Assembly: GCF_000173655.1 (NCBI RefSeq)
Contig: NZ_ABZU01000001.1
Span: 282,231 to 346,230 of the forward strand
Direction of reading: 5' to 3'
Length of the DNA stretch: 64,000 nt
Source of the DNA: Corynebacterium amycolatum SK46
GTDB lineage: Bacteria > Actinomycetota > Actinomycetes > Mycobacteriales > Mycobacteriaceae
Position 1 is the stretch's first letter, and each line of letters begins with the position of its first letter. A program made the translations under genes and the position numbers. Below, in pieces: positions 62,937-64,000 of the stretch. Below the pieces are notes generated by a model. It was not told the DNA's origin. It saw nothing but the letters and a program-made list of their open reading frames with translations, and searched no databases.

Positions 62937-64000
62937 CTAAATAACCTGGCCCTTACCAACGGCCACAACGCCGCCAGCGCTGACCTTGAAGCGCGCTGCG
63001 TCCTTCTCCGGATCGACACCGATAATGGCGCCGTCGGAAACTACAACGTTCTTATCCAAAATCGCGTGGCGAACCACTGCCCCGCGGCCGACGCGGACAC
63101 CTGGGAAGAGAACCGAACCCTCCACCGTCGCGCCGTCCTCGACCACAACGTTGGTGCTAATCACCGAGTTGCGGACCGTACCACCGGAGACAATCGAACC
63201 GGCACCGACCATCGAAGCCTGAGCAATACCGCCCTGGACAAACTTGGCCGGAGGAAGGTTCTCCTCCGAGAAGGTATGGATTGGCCACTTCTTGTTGTAG
63301 AGGTTAAACACCGGGTGGACGGAAATCAGGTCCATGTTGGCCTCGTAGAAGGCATCGATGGTACCGACATCACGCCAGTAGCCCTTGTCACGTTCGGTCT
63401 CACCCGGAACGTAGCTATCCTTGAAGTCCCAGACGAAAGCTTCGCCCTCCTCTACCAGCATCGGAATGATGTTTCCGCCCATGTCATGGTCGGAGTTTTC
63501 ATCTTCCGAGTCACGCTTAATAGCGTCGATAAGCGCGGAGGTAGTGAAGATGTAGTTACCCATCGACGCGAACGTCGAGTTCGGGTCATCCGGGGTGCCG
63601 GGCGGATCAGCCGGCTTCTCCAGGAACTCGGTGATTCGGTTGTTGTCATCGGCATCGATGACACCGAATGCGCTGGCCTCAGAACGCGGGACGCGGATAC
63701 CAGCGACGGTCACGCCAGCGCCAGACTCGATGTGGGCCTCCAGCATCTGCTGCGGGTCCATGCGATAGACGTGGTCGGCACCGAAGACGATGACGTACTC
63801 CGGATCCTCGTCGTAAACCAAGTTCAGCGACTGCAGAATCGCGTCCGCCGAACCGGTGAACCAGCGCTTACCCAGACGCTGCTGAGCCGGCACCGGGGTG
63901 ACGTACTGGCCGGTGATGCCGGACAGTTGCCACGCCTGCGAAATGTGACGGTCGAGCGAGTGGGACTTGTACTGGGTCAGCACACAGATCTTCAGGAAAC
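62937..64000 (-). CDS. glgC: Glucose-1-phosphate adenylyltransferase, 5' part outside window
   Basis: The C-terminal 354 residues of ADP-glucose pyrophosphorylase, which makes ADP-glucose for glycogen or trehalose synthesis. Visible features are [17 protein letters not shown] near the left end of the protein, [33 protein letters not shown], the central [19 protein letters not shown] and a C-terminal left-handed beta-helix ([32 protein letters not shown]). The N-terminal GGxGxRL motif lies outside the window; a GTG at 63983 is an internal valine codon. The gene neighbours the O-methyltransferase, as in other corynebacteria. Confidence 0.95.
   Translation of the reverse strand, partial: FLKICVLTQYKSHSLDRHISQAWQLSGITGQYVTPVPAQQRLGKRWFTGSADAILQSLNLVYDEDPEYVIVFGADHVYRMDPQQMLEAHIESGAGVTVAGIRVPRSEASAFGVIDADDNNRITEFLEKPADPPGTPDDPNSTFASMGNYIFTTSALIDAIKRDSEDENSDHDMGGNIIPMLVEEGEAFVWDFKDSYVPGETERDKGYWRDVGTIDAFYEANMDLISVHPVFNLYNKKWPIHTFSEENLPPAKFVQGGIAQASMVGAGSIVSGGTVRNSVISTNVVVEDGATVEGSVLFPGVRVGRGAVVRHAILDKNVVVSDGAIIGVDPEKDAARFKVSAGGVVAVGKGQVI

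Overview
This window is a chromosomal segment of a Corynebacterium-like actinobacterium. The points for this are a fused E2/E1 2-oxoglutarate dehydrogenase (kgd/odhA), a DtxR-type iron box upstream of a siderophore-binding lipoprotein, the argS-lysA-hom-thrB and rho-prfA-prmC-sua5-wecA gene orders, the sigE-antisigma-htrA-tatB order, frequent GTG and TTG starts, and a moderately high GC content. The species cannot be fixed from the sequence alone. No prophage, insertion sequence or CRISPR array was seen.

Layout. Positions 1-13.0 kb are housekeeping: cell-wall lipid-carrier glycosyltransferase (wecA, cut by the window edge), tRNA threonylcarbamoylation (sua5), release-factor methylation and RF1 (prmC, prfA), Rho, an acyl-CoA ligase, the aspartate-family genes thrB, hom and lysA, and argS. 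Positions 13.2-16.3 kb are a lactate-oxidation operon lutABC in which lutA carries a frameshift. A hydrolase remnant and a tRNA-Arg(CCG) follow. Positions 16.7-20.0 kb are a siderophore ABC importer under a DtxR box. Positions 20.1-29.3 kb form one compact leftward gene string: SNF2 helicase, SWIM zinc-finger protein, an Mre11-like phosphoesterase, a Rad50-like ATPase and two tandem MarR regulators. Positions 29.8-38.1 kb hold a PutP symporter, a secreted HNH nuclease whose start lies inside a terminator hairpin, a membrane protein, a DEAD-box RNA helicase, a BASS-family transporter and an MFS transporter.

Positions 38.1-42.8 kb are accessory: a NaeI-type restriction-modification pair and two tandem secreted trypsin-like proteases. 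Positions 43.0-46.5 kb carry poorly known genes: one behind a LexA-like box, an acidic protein, a FhuF-like [2Fe-2S] protein and a probable EcsC-like protein. Positions 46.6-64 kb return to core genes: a fused heterodimer-type ABC exporter, kgd, a ProX-like lipoprotein, corA, a stress protein, mrp, tatB, htrA, an anti-sigma factor, sigE, an O-methyltransferase and glgC (cut by the window edge). A 39-nt intergenic repeat occurs three times in this last part.

The strongest candidates for undescribed biology are the SNF2/SWIM/nuclease/ATPase/MarR string with its altered active-site motifs, the nuclease gene that starts inside a terminator, the LexA-boxed unknown gene and the interspersed repeat. 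Functional calls rest on motifs and remembered family features; no database search was run.
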